This document shows, in pieces, positions 1 through 7,606 of a DNA stretch of 47,144 bases; within the stretch, counting starts at the first letter, position 1, and each line of letters opens with the position of its first letter. Location: positions 1 to 47,144 of the forward strand of contig CAYFHQ010000016.1 of the NCBI GenBank assembly GCA_964342805.1, written 5' to 3'. The DNA comes from CAYFHQ01 sp964342805. Lineage in GTDB: Bacteria > Bacillota > Clostridia > Peptostreptococcales > Acidaminobacteraceae. The position numbers and the translations under genes were made by a program. The notes under the pieces are model-generated. The model worked only from the letters and a program-made list of their open reading frames with translations. It did not search any database and had not been told where the DNA came from.

Positions 1-723
1 AAGTGGGTGGTTATGCGGTATCCTAACCCGTCCATGGCTCAGCTGGCCAACACGAGTTTAGAGTCTTTCGAAGACTTCTACTTCAACGTTTGTAACCTGG
101 ACTACAAGAAAATGTCTGTAGCCATGGACTCCCTTGTGGCCCTTATGGAAAAGACGGACAAGGTACATATCAAGGGACAGGGAACAGACTTGACCTTCTC
201 CATCAAAGACATCCCTGTGATCAAGTGTGACGGTAAAAACAATATTCCCGATGGTGAAGTCTTTACTGCTCCAGTCAAAGACTCGGTAAATGGTGTTCTT
301 TCCTACAACTTTCCAGCCGTGTACCAGGGCTATACCTATGAAAACATCCGCTTGGAGTTTGAAGAGGGTAAGATTGTCAAGGCGACAGCCAATGACACGG
401 AAAGAATCAATTCTGTTTTTGACACTGATGAAGGGGCACGGTTTATTGGTGAGTTTGCCATTGGAGTAAACCCATTCATCCTAAAGCCAATGAAGGATAC
501 CCTCTTTGACGAGAAAATCATGGGGTCCTTCCACTTCACACCGGGCAAGGCCTATGAGGACGCCTTTAACGGCAATGTCTCCTCCATCCACTGGGACTTG
601 GTTTGCATTCAAACGCCTGAGTACGGTGGCGGAGAAATGTACTTTGACGACATCCTTATCCGTAAGGATGGTCACTTTGTACTTCCTGAGTTGGAGTGTC
701 TAAACCCAGAAAATTTGAAGTAA
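1..723 (+). CDS. Aminopeptidase, M29 (AmpS/PepS) family, C-terminal part
   Basis: The reading frame is open from the first base, so this is the C-terminal half of a gene that starts outside the window (M29 enzymes are about 410 residues; about 240 are visible). M29 enzymes are two-metal aminopeptidases that remove N-terminal residues from peptides in the cytoplasm. The expected metal-ligand stretches appear in order: a Glu in PDGEVFTAP, a Glu in GEFAIGVN, a His in GSFHF and the HWD pair in SSIHWDLV. The opening residues WVVMRYPNPSMAQLA fit the conserved middle of the family. A GTG and an ATG near the window start are internal codons, not starts. A hairpin region follows the stop codon. Identification as M29 is firm; the peptide specificity cannot be read. 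Confidence 0.88.
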   Translation, partial: KWVVMRYPNPSMAQLANTSLESFEDFYFNVCNLDYKKMSVAMDSLVALMEKTDKVHIKGQGTDLTFSIKDIPVIKCDGKNNIPDGEVFTAPVKDSVNGVLSYNFPAVYQGYTYENIRLEFEEGKIVKATANDTERINSVFDTDEGARFIGEFAIGVNPFILKPMKDTLFDEKIMGSFHFTPGKAYEDAFNGNVSSIHWDLVCIQTPEYGGGEMYFDDILIRKDGHFVLPELECLNPENLK

Positions 724-739
724 ATCATGTGATCCCGGT

Positions 740-835
740 TTGAGTCTAGTCACCACAAGAAGGTGGTTGGCAGACCTAAGGGGACTCAATGAAAGAAGCT
801 GCTGGATGGACCTACCGTCTGGCAGCTTCTTTGAA
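740..835 (+). terminator. Structured 3' region with terminator-like hairpin
   Basis: Two structures lie between the aminopeptidase and the GH18 gene. An outer stem pairs 740-746 (TTGAGTC) with 783-789 (GACTCAA) and encloses a 5-bp hairpin (752-756 with 763-767). A second hairpin pairs 793-802 (AAGAAGCTGC) with 822-831 over a 19-nt loop and is followed only by TTGAATTG, a poor U-tract. It is probably the terminator of the upstream gene; the first structure is unexplained. Confidence 0.4.
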
Positions 836-916
836 TTGTAATCCCTTTGTTATCATCCCTTAACGATTGGATTCACTGGTTTTGATACAATAATAAGAAG
901 CAAAGGGAGGTAGACT

Positions 917-2572
917 ATGAAAAATATCATCATTGGGATTTTGATTGTCCTTTTAGTGGCCAGCGGTTTTATGGCCTATACCTATTATGGCAAGTACGAC
1001 CAGTTATCCGACATTCTCAGGGCCGACTATTATACAGACCTTTCTGTCATTAACCAGGCGTCCCATAAGGGGGTCAATTATCTCCATCAAGACGGTCGGT
1101 GGTGGATTCATGTGGACGACGCCATGAACCTAATTGACCAAGACATGTACATCTCGGGTAGCGGTCAACGGGTCTATATCCCCTTTGAGCACACTGCCCT
1201 TAAGTTGGAAACCAGAGAGTTAAACGATTTTGTGTCCACTTATGCCAAGTCCATCAACCTACCGCTCATGGAGAAGGACAACCGGAAGTGGCTAGACCTG
1301 GAACTCTTGGGCAAGGTCTATGGTTTCACCCACCAAGTCTACGTAGAGACGGGTGTCCACCAAATATGGACCATAGAGCAAGACGTGCCTGTGGTTCAAG
1401 TGACCAAGAACGCTAAAATGCTGAGCGCGAAATCTGGCCCCAGCCTGGGACTGGGTCAAGTTCCTTCAGGTACCATGGCCATAGAACTTTACGCTGAAAA
1501 CGACGCTTCCTACATTCTTACGGGGACCGGTGACCTGGGATGGGTAGAGTCCAGCAAGGTGACCAAGAGAGACTCGACCCAAGGGCAAGTTCAGCCCCTT
1601 CGGAGTCTTAGGAGAGGCAAGGATATTCCTGAGCCCTTACACTTGGCCTGGCAACAGGTAAGCACTTTTGCAGGCAACCCAGACCTGGTGAAAACCCCCT
1701 TGGAGGAAGGCATAAATATTTTGTCACCCACATGGTTTAACCTCAATGTGGATGGAATTGTCTTGAACCTGGCGGACCCCCAAGTGGTTGACAAGCTCCA
1801 CCAAGCTGAGGCAAAGGTGTGGCCTATTTTTAAGAACAATTTTGACCCAGACTGGACCCAGGAACTACTGGCAAGTCCTGACCTGCAAAACCGAGTGATC
1901 GCTCAGTTGTTGGTCTACAATGCCCTTTACGATATCGATGGCATAAACTTTGATTTTGAGAACATGTACCTGGCTGACAAGGAAGGCTATGCTTCCTTTG
2001 TTCAGAAGGCCAGCCACCTCTTGGACCAACAGCAGATGGTTTCTTCAGTTGACGTAACGGTGCCATGGGGAAGTGATATGTGGTCAAAGGTTTATGACCG
2101 TCCAGCCTTAGCTCAAGCAGTGGACTTTGTCATGCTTATGGCCTACGACGAGTACTGGGCCTCCAGTCAGAAAACAGGTTCAGTTGCCTCTGAGCCCTGG
2201 GTACGTAGGGGGATCGAAGAAAGTCTAGACCTCATTCCAAGGGAGAAACTGATCCTAGGCTTCCCCTTCTATGCCCGGGTATGGACAACCCAATCCAGTG
2301 GCAAGGTGTCTTCTAAGGCAGTAGGTTTCAACACCCAGCAAAAGATTCTTAAGGAGAACAACCTACAAGCTAGCTTTGATCCGAATACGGGACAGAATTT
2401 TGTGGTATATACCCTAGGAGGAGAGAAAAAGGAAATCTGGTTGGAGGACGAGACCTCAGTGAGAATGAGGGCCAAGCTGGTCAAGGAATATGACCTGCCA
2501 GGTTTAGCGGCCTGGAGTCGATCTTTTGGCCACCAGGAGGTCTGGAACTGGATTCAGTCAGAGTTGGAATAG
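917..2572 (+). CDS. Membrane-anchored glycoside hydrolase family 18 (spore/cell-wall chitinase-like) protein
   Basis: The start has a good GGGAGG ribosome site. Residues 1-22 form an uncleaved signal anchor (IIIGILIVLLVASGFMAY), so the rest should lie outside the membrane. An N-terminal segment resembling the copper-amine-oxidase-like or stalk domains of wall proteins is followed by an SH3-like stretch (about 150-220) and the GH18 barrel (about 235-551). The GH18 catalytic signature is DGINFDFE at 341-348, with E348 as expected acid/base; the usual middle Asp of DxxDxDxE is Asn344. VMLMAYDEYW and LILGFPFYARVW are further GH18 landmarks. Related Firmicutes proteins act on peptidoglycan or spore cortex N-acetylglucosamine polymers, so that is a likelier substrate than chitin (inference). 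It ends 9 nt before the methyltransferase gene, probably an operon. Confidence 0.82.
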   Translation: MKNIIIGILIVLLVASGFMAYTYYGKYDQLSDILRADYYTDLSVINQASHKGVNYLHQDGRWWIHVDDAMNLIDQDMYISGSGQRVYIPFEHTALKLETRELNDFVSTYAKSINLPLMEKDNRKWLDLELLGKVYGFTHQVYVETGVHQIWTIEQDVPVVQVTKNAKMLSAKSGPSLGLGQVPSGTMAIELYAENDASYILTGTGDLGWVESSKVTKRDSTQGQVQPLRSLRRGKDIPEPLHLAWQQVSTFAGNPDLVKTPLEEGINILSPTWFNLNVDGIVLNLADPQVVDKLHQAEAKVWPIFKNNFDPDWTQELLASPDLQNRVIAQLLVYNALYDIDGINFDFENMYLADKEGYASFVQKASHLLDQQQMVSSVDVTVPWGSDMWSKVYDRPALAQAVDFVMLMAYDEYWASSQKTGSVASEPWVRRGIEESLDLIPREKLILGFPFYARVWTTQSSGKVSSKAVGFNTQQKILKENNLQASFDPNTGQNFVVYTLGGEKKEIWLEDETSVRMRAKLVKEYDLPGLAAWSRSFGHQEVWNWIQSELE

Positions 2573-2581
2573 GAGCCTAGC

Positions 2582-3301
2582 GTGGGATTTTATGATCAAC
2601 TGAGTACGTACTACGATGTTTTGTTTCGACCGGGTGAAGCCCAGTTAAACTTTATATCCTCCCGGACCAAGCGCCGGGGGCGAGTCTTGGACATTGGTTG
2701 TGGGACAGGGACCTATGCAATTCCCTTGGCTGTAGCAGGTTTTGATGTTTCCGCCTTTGACTTTGACCAGGTCATGGTTGACCGGATGGAACGTAAAGCT
2801 TTGGCAGCGGGCGTCCTGGTCAATGGCTTTCAAATGGATATGAACCTGCTCCATAAGGTGATTGAGGAGAGTTTTGATACCATTGTCTGCATAGGCAATA
2901 CCCTGGCTCATTTAAGGGGCCTGGAGGCCATGGACAAGTTTATGGCCAGTGCTAATGGTAAGTTGAAGCCCGGCGGCAAACTGCTGGTCCAGACTGTCAA
3001 TTATGACCGTATCTATGCAGATGACGTGTCCAGGCTACCAACCCTGGACCGGCCGGAAGCAGGCGTCAAATTTGAACGGCTCTATCAACGCCAGGGAGCC
3101 CACATTGACTTTATTGGTACCCTCCATCTTCCCGACGGGACGTCTTCAACCTCGTCTGTAAAACTCTATGGATTTACCCATGACCAGATCACCACGGCCA
3201 TGGAGAAAGCGGGATTTACCACTAGGTCCTATGGGAACTTTTCGGACTTGGCTCACTCCCTATCCGCTCCAGCCATTGTGATTGAAGCAACACGTAAATA
3301 A
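2582..3301 (+). CDS. Class I SAM-dependent methyltransferase
   Basis: A 239-residue Rossmann-fold methyltransferase. Motif I is VLDIGCGTGTYAIPLA (about 36-51), the acidic end of strand 2 is seen in SAFDFDQVMVDRM, and a motif II/III region is FDTIVCIGNTLAHL followed by LKPGGKLLVQTVNYDR. The start is GTG at 2582, placed after GGAG in the 9-nt gap from the GH18 gene, so the two are co-transcribed. The FYDQLSTYYDVLF opening is typical of small-molecule methyltransferases of the UbiE/Methyltransf_25 type. The substrate cannot be inferred; no biosynthetic partners lie nearby. Confidence 0.8.
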   Translation: MGFYDQLSTYYDVLFRPGEAQLNFISSRTKRRGRVLDIGCGTGTYAIPLAVAGFDVSAFDFDQVMVDRMERKALAAGVLVNGFQMDMNLLHKVIEESFDTIVCIGNTLAHLRGLEAMDKFMASANGKLKPGGKLLVQTVNYDRIYADDVSRLPTLDRPEAGVKFERLYQRQGAHIDFIGTLHLPDGTSSTSSVKLYGFTHDQITTAMEKAGFTTRSYGNFSDLAHSLSAPAIVIEATRK

Positions 3302-3310
3302 AGTAATGAG

Positions 3311-3354
3311 AGCACCTTGCATGTATACAATCTGTACCTTGCAAGGTGCTTTAT
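3311..3354 (+). terminator. Intrinsic terminator after the methyltransferase gene
   Basis: A perfect 10-bp stem pairs AGCACCTTGC (3311-3320) with GCAAGGTGCT (3341-3350) over a 20-nt loop, followed by TTATT. It closes the GH18-methyltransferase unit. Confidence 0.75.
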
Positions 3355-3480
3355 TGTGCACGAATCGGACAAGATAGTGCAAGTATAAAAAGAATTGTGT
3401 GTTTGCAATGGTTTGGATGTATTGGTACGAATATTCATGCAAAAGAAAGAAAAAACGTTCAAATATTTTCTGCAAGTGTG

Positions 3481-3509
3481 TTGTATTTCCTATGCGAAAT
3501 GGGTATAAT
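3481..3509 (+). promoter_or_regulatory. Sigma-A type promoter for the small zinc-ribbon gene
   Basis: TTGTAT (3481-3486) and a consensus TATAAT (3504-3509) are 17 bp apart, about 64 bp before the start codon of the 54-codon gene. The spacing and -10 box are good; the -35 box is moderate. Confidence 0.6.
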
Positions 3510-3572
3510 AGAGATACAGAAATGATTGTATACAATCATACACAAACGACTGAGAGATAGATAAGGAGAGAG

Positions 3573-3737
3573 ATGCGTATGGAAAAGAACATGAAAAACA
3601 ACTTTATGAATATCAGTGTTTGTAAAAGATGTGAAGAAGAAAAAAAGGTGAATCGTTTTGGCCTTTGCAAGCAGTGCAATGGTGAAGTCGATCGTGAATA
3701 TGCAGTAATGTATGGTTTCAAAAACATGGAGTACTAA
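3573..3737 (+). CDS. Small protein with two CxxC pairs (zinc-ribbon-like), unknown function
   Basis: This 54-codon gene has every sign of being real: a promoter at 3481-3509, an AAGGAGAG ribosome site just upstream of the ATG, and a strong terminator at 3783-3820. The product has two CxxC knuckles, ISVCKRCEE and FGLCKQCNG (cysteines 17/20 and 32/35), spaced as in a one-zinc ribbon, with a charged linker between them. No signal peptide or membrane segment is present. I do not recognise the family. Small free-standing zinc ribbons can bind RNA, DNA or protein; nothing in the sequence chooses between these. An alternative start two codons in (Met3) would change little. It stands alone as a single-gene transcript. 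Confidence 0.6.
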   Translation: MRMEKNMKNNFMNISVCKRCEEEKKVNRFGLCKQCNGEVDREYAVMYGFKNMEY

Positions 3738-3782
3738 TACAGGAGTATAGTATGGAAAGTCAAGAGAGCCATCAATTGTGAG

Positions 3783-3820
3783 CACGACTCTGGAAAAAAA
3801 CAGGGTCGTGTTTTTATTTT
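3783..3820 (+). terminator. Strong intrinsic terminator after the zinc-ribbon gene
   Basis: CACGACTCTG (3783-3792) pairs with CAGGGTCGTG (3801-3810, one G-T pair) over an A-rich loop, followed by TTTTTATTTT. Confidence 0.85.
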
Positions 3821-3983
3821 GTCTTCAGAACCCTGTCTGGAAGGGTTTGGTGAGAATCAACAGGAAGGGGAGGTAGGCAGGTTACGGAGTGGACCTGAAT
3901 ACATAGGCAATGAGCAGGCCTAGATACAAGGGTAGGGCTAGCTGCATTGTCAAATCCAACAAGGCCAGTTAAAACAATAAATA

Positions 3984-4025
3984 AAGCCTACTCAAAAGGG
4001 TCCAGTGACCCATTTGAGTAGGCTT
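3984..4025 (-). terminator. Terminator of the chemoreceptor gene
   Basis: A long inverted repeat, AAGCCTACTCAAAAGGGT (3984-4001) against 4008-4025 with one mismatch, lies 43 bp past the stop codon of the minus-strand chemoreceptor gene. Read on the minus strand it is followed by TTATTTATTGTTTT. Confidence 0.8.
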
Positions 4026-4067
4026 TTCATTAGGTTTCATCAGGCCCCAAATGTAGAGTCCCAGTCA

Positions 4068-5879
4068 TTACAACTTATACTTCTTCAGTTCAGTCTTTAA
4101 GTTCACAGACAGTTTTTCCAGTTCGCCAATGTAGTCGTTGAAGTCACCCAGCTGGCTGGAGAACTCATGGACATTGGCACTCATTTCCTCACTGGAAGCA
4201 GAGTTTTCCTCTGCAATGGCAGCCAGGGTATGCATGTTCTGGAATACTTCCGAAACTTTTTGCGTTTCAGCAGACAGTCGTTCAGATAGCTCAACAATGC
4301 CTTCTGCAACGTCAGCGATCTGGTCAGTGGCCTTACGGTTACTTTCGGCCACCTGGCTAAGTTTCTGGCTACCTTCATCGATGGCCACAAACTGGTTGCC
4401 TACCTCAGTTACCATGGTGTGAACACCCTCGGTAAAGAGTTGTAGGTTTTCGTTAATGGTGCTTACAGCGTCCTTGGAGTCTTCTGCCAGCTTACGTACT
4501 TCTTCAGCTACAACAGCAAATCCACGGCCGTGCTCACCAGCTCTAGCTGCCTCAATGGAAGCATTCAGGGCCAGTAGGTTGGTCTGCTCAGCGATACCTT
4601 CAACCGTACTTACGATTTCAATGATATCCTGTACCCGGGCAGCCAGGTCTTGGCCACGCTCGTTTACACCTGCAAACCGTTCCTTGGTTGTATTTAAGTT
4701 CTCAGAAACCACCTGGAGTTCTTTGAAGGATTCTTCAATGTTGGCCACCGATTCTTCCAAATTGTCCTTGCGGGCGATTTCTTCCTCACTCAGCTCATTC
4801 AAAATCTTAATGTTTTCACTTAGAATGCCAACCGAACGCTCTGTTTCAGTGGCCTGGTGGGTTGCACCATCGGCTACTTCCTGTACATTGGTACTAATAA
4901 TATCGGAAACATCCGTCATGTTACGGGCAACTTCTTTAAACTTCATGTTGAAGTTGTGGATGTCATCCACACCACCCTTAAAGAGGATGAAGTCTTCCTT
5001 GATGTTTTCCTTCACATTCTGGATCTCACCAAAGATCTGCTCGTAGCTGTCGCCTGTTTTTACTACTAGGTTGCTTTCAAAGCTTAGCTCGCCCATCTTG
5101 TTGACTTCATCAATAGCAGTCAATGTAGGTGCCCACACGACTCTGGCCGTGGCCATGGTAGCCGCAAGTGCAACTGCCCCTGTGATCCCGCCAGCTAGCC
5201 AGTTTCCTGTGATTAGGCCAGTGGAAACACCGGACAAGATACCAGGAATGAAGGCAATTTTCAGTGGGATATAACGGGTAATACCGCCCAAAGATAAAAG
5301 TTTTGAAGTTGTAAATGTCTTGTATTCATTGGTCCCTTTTTCTACGGTGATCTTCAACTTCATTTGGTGACGGCCGTCGTTGAGGGTGGACTTGTCCACG
5401 ATTTCATAGGACATCTTTTCATTGAAGTATGAAGCGCCACCTTCCAAAAGACCGATCAGATAGTCAAACATGCCTCGTTTGGACTGATAAGTGATCATAA
5501 AGGTGTTGTTATCAATTTCCTCTGGAATCAGTCGAGGGGGAACAGCGCCCTTGATCATTTTTGTCAGCTGGGCGTGTACACTGTCCATCATCATCATGAA
5601 AGCCTTCAAGCTGGACCGCTCGAAGAATGATGGAAACCACTTGTTAAAACTAATGATGTTATTTTGGCCGATAATTCGCCAAACCTCTGAGGATTTCATA
5701 CCTTTCTGCTTAGCGACACTTTCAATTGCTCCGAAGATTACGTCGTCTTCGATGTCGTCCAAAGGAGAAATCATATGATTGGACTCCCAACCTATGTCTT
5801 CCATGGCCTGAATCCGCACATTTTGACCCCATACATTTTCAATCGTGTCAAGCCAGATGGATACTACGGTTCCTTTCAT
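4068..5879 (-). CDS. H-NOX (heme gas sensor) fused to a methyl-accepting chemotaxis protein
   Basis: Residues 1 to about 180 form an H-NOX domain, followed by a hydrophobic hairpin (about 205-255, two membrane passes) and a full MCP signalling domain ending near 603 (hairpin tip IAEQTNLLALNASIEAARAG). Numbered from the chosen start, the residues coincide with those of the Thermoanaerobacter tengcongensis H-NOX: proximal heme ligand His102, Tyr131/Ser133/Arg135, Pro115, and the O2-binding set Trp9, Asn74 and Tyr140. I infer an oxygen-binding taxis receptor that reports to CheA/CheW. I chose the ATG at 5879 because AGTAGG lies 7 nt before it and H-NOX proteins begin MKGT; an in-frame ATG at 5897 lacks a ribosome site. 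A TGATATAAT extended -10 box lies upstream (minus strand, about 5920-5928). No other chemotaxis genes are adjacent. Confidence 0.92.
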   Translation of the reverse strand: MKGTVVSIWLDTIENVWGQNVRIQAMEDIGWESNHMISPLDDIEDDVIFGAIESVAKQKGMKSSEVWRIIGQNNIISFNKWFPSFFERSSLKAFMMMMDSVHAQLTKMIKGAVPPRLIPEEIDNNTFMITYQSKRGMFDYLIGLLEGGASYFNEKMSYEIVDKSTLNDGRHQMKLKITVEKGTNEYKTFTTSKLLSLGGITRYIPLKIAFIPGILSGVSTGLITGNWLAGGITGAVALAATMATARVVWAPTLTAIDEVNKMGELSFESNLVVKTGDSYEQIFGEIQNVKENIKEDFILFKGGVDDIHNFNMKFKEVARNMTDVSDIISTNVQEVADGATHQATETERSVGILSENIKILNELSEEEIARKDNLEESVANIEESFKELQVVSENLNTTKERFAGVNERGQDLAARVQDIIEIVSTVEGIAEQTNLLALNASIEAARAGEHGRGFAVVAEEVRKLAEDSKDAVSTINENLQLFTEGVHTMVTEVGNQFVAIDEGSQKLSQVAESNRKATDQIADVAEGIVELSERLSAETQKVSEVFQNMHTLAAIAEENSASSEEMSANVHEFSSQLGDFNDYIGELEKLSVNLKTELKKYKL

Positions 5880-6037
5880 CGCATTACCTACTTTCATAAA
5901 GATATTTAGAATTAATTAAATTATATCAGAATGGTATATAAAAACATCCTTCTTTTGTAAAAAATATAGGAAAGACCCTACGCATGATTTTTACCCCATT
6001 GTGACTGCTTTACACAGATGTGGCCATTGAAAGACGC

Positions 6038-6070
6038 AAAAAAAGAGACAACCGATTACTCAGTTGCCTC
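6038..6070 (-). terminator. Terminator of the nitronate-monooxygenase-like gene
   Basis: On the minus strand GAGGCAAC and GTTGTCTC form an 8-bp stem followed by seven T residues, about 40 bp past the stop codon. Confidence 0.85.
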
Positions 6071-6111
6071 AAGAGAATTACACATGGTTGGGATTCATCC
6101 ATGTTATGGAT

Positions 6112-7182
6112 TTAACTCGCGTCGTACTCTGCCTTAATATCTTCTATGACCTGGTGGACAGTGGACATTTCTTTTAGTCGGTGGCCATTGCTTCCGATAA
6201 AGACCAGTCCGTTATCAATGTCCCCCTCCACGGAGTCGATCAGTGCTTCCGTAATACAGTAGGGCGCAACCTTGGGGTTACATCCCAGTAAACAGGCATA
6301 ACAACTGTCAATGGGAAGTGGACCTTCCTTGGTCCGCATGACAAAGCTATTTTGAACCGCTCGACCAGGGAGTCCCACAGGACTCTGAACAAGGCCAATG
6401 GTTTCCTCTGTGGAATCAATATAGGCTTGCTTGAAGTTGACATGGGCGTCACACTCTTCTGTTGCCACAAAGCGGGTAGCCATTTGGACACCAGCTGCAC
6501 CTGCATCAAGGGCTTCTTTCACATCACCACCATCGAACAAGCCACCGGCTGCGATCACTGGAATTTTTAGACCATACTTTTCTTCAAAGGGTTTGAGGGC
6601 CGTGCAAACTTCCTTCACAATATCCATGATGGAGGGCACTTCACCAGCAAGCAAGTCTGTTGCCTTAAAGCCAAGGTGACCGCCAGCTTCTGGACCTTCA
6701 ACAATCACACAATCCGGCAGTCGGTCGAACTTTCGACTCCACATTTTAGAAATGGTTGCCGCCGCCTTGCCAGAAGAAACGATTGGGGCAATTTTTGTTG
6801 TTGAACCTTCTACCAGCTCCGGCAGGGTCTTAGGCAGGCCGGCACCTGAGATGATCAGGTCCACTTTTTCTTGAACGGCAGCCTTTACCAGGTCTGCATA
6901 GTTCCGCGTTGCTGCCAAGAAGTTCACGCCAATGGCGCCTGTTGGGCTCAGTTCACGAGCTGCACGAATTTCCTTAATCAAGCCTGTTACATTGGCTAGA
7001 CCATTTTCCGTTCTGAAGTTTGGTTCTCTATAACCAGGCTGGGCGCCGGAGATAATTCCAATGCCGCCTTCATTGGCCACAGCTGCCGCAAGCTTGGACA
7101 TGGAAATGCCAATCCCCATACCCCCTTGAATAATCGGTAGCTTGACCTTTAAGTCACCAATTTTGAGTTCAGGTAAACCCAT
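6112..7182 (-). CDS. NAD(P)H-dependent flavin oxidoreductase, nitronate monooxygenase/FabK-like
   Basis: A 356-residue TIM-barrel FMN protein of the 2-nitropropane dioxygenase (NMO) family. Landmarks are PIIQGGMGIGIS (10s-20s), IGVNFLAAT, DLIISGAGLP, CVIVEGPEAGGHLG, the phosphate-binding VIAAGGLFDGGDVKEALDAGAAGVQMATRF, and a Cys-containing tail (SCYACLLGCNP). Family members oxidise alkyl nitronates or act as FabK-type enoyl-ACP reductases; the GGHLG and long C-terminal extension fit the nitronate-monooxygenase-like clostridial branch better than FabK, and no fatty-acid genes are adjacent. Expression looks monocistronic: TTGACT/TATACT promoter, AGGAGGAG ribosome site and its own terminator. 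The exact substrate is uncertain. Confidence 0.82.
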   Translation of the reverse strand: MGLPELKIGDLKVKLPIIQGGMGIGISMSKLAAAVANEGGIGIISGAQPGYREPNFRTENGLANVTGLIKEIRAARELSPTGAIGVNFLAATRNYADLVKAAVQEKVDLIISGAGLPKTLPELVEGSTTKIAPIVSSGKAAATISKMWSRKFDRLPDCVIVEGPEAGGHLGFKATDLLAGEVPSIMDIVKEVCTALKPFEEKYGLKIPVIAAGGLFDGGDVKEALDAGAAGVQMATRFVATEECDAHVNFKQAYIDSTEETIGLVQSPVGLPGRAVQNSFVMRTKEGPLPIDSCYACLLGCNPKVAPYCITEALIDSVEGDIDNGLVFIGSNGHRLKEMSTVHQVIEDIKAEYDAS

Positions 7183-7250
7183 CTTCTCCTCCTACATCTA
7201 TAACTGCGTGTATACCAACATGTGGTAATGAAAACTATTTCGTCTCTATC

Positions 7251-7279
7251 AGTATACATTCGTAGGTAGTTGGAGTCAA
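7251..7279 (-). promoter_or_regulatory. Promoter of the flavin oxidoreductase gene
   Basis: On the minus strand TTGACT (7279-7274) and TATACT (7256-7251) are separated by 17 bp, about 70 bp upstream of the start codon. Confidence 0.65.
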
Positions 7280-7404
7280 CACAAGATATTAGTATCAGGT
7301 GCTAAAAGTCAGAATTTTATTTTTTTGTTTGTCTGCCTAAGGATAGTTAGAGCCAGCAAGACCACCAAGCCCACTCATTTTCCAGTCTCCCAAGGGATTT
7401 AACA

Positions 7405-7432
7405 TTGCAAAAGCCACCACCTGTGATACAAT
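7405..7432 (+). promoter_or_regulatory. Promoter of the pantothenate operon
   Basis: TTGCAA (7405-7410) and TACAAT (7427-7432) are 16 bp apart, and the -10 box is extended (TGATACAAT). It would give a leader of about 165 nt before the first gene. Confidence 0.6.
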
Positions 7433-7590
7433 GACCTTGGATGGCATCCAAACGGAGTCATACCGCTAACAACATCCAAAACACAAATCCGATCCCATTC
7501 TGCTCGAAGCCACATGGACAGAGACAGATGCAGTTCGACTATACCTAGCCAACCTGCCTGTTTTGTCATGTGCAGGATTTTTGTTTTTTT
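7433..7590 (+). promoter_or_regulatory. Pantothenate operon leader with premature terminator (attenuator candidate)
   Basis: Between promoter and first start codon lie a TTGGAT/ATCCAA hairpin, a possible CTGC/CGAA...TTCG structure near 7499-7537, and a terminator-like hairpin (CCTGC 7553-7557 with GCAGG 7572-7576) followed by ATTTTTGTTTTTTT. A terminator placed just before the first gene of an operon suggests attenuation. A pan RNA motif is known upstream of panBCD genes in Firmicutes, but I could not confirm its conserved features here. Confidence 0.45.
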
Positions 7591-7606
7591 GAGCGAAGGA
7601 GAGCCC

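Larger units (their letters stand above)
3738..4067. other. Gene-free stretch between two convergent genes
   Basis: Apart from the terminators at 3783-3820 and 3984-4025 nothing supportable was seen. A 28-codon hydrophobic frame on the minus strand (3882-3968) has no ribosome site and was rejected. Confidence 0.5.

Noticed and set aside
3459..3785. 108-codon minus-strand frame opposite the small zinc-ribbon gene
   Set aside because: No ribosome site, Phe/Ser-rich composition, and the plus strand has promoter, ribosome site and terminator for a different gene.
3882..3968. 28-codon hydrophobic minus-strand frame (QLALPLYLGLLIAYVF)
   Set aside because: No ATG at its start, no ribosome site, and it lies just past a terminator; probably chance.
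4456..5046. 196-codon frame on the strand opposite the chemoreceptor gene
   Set aside because: Shadow of a highly biased coding sequence; Ser/Thr-rich low-complexity product without start signals.
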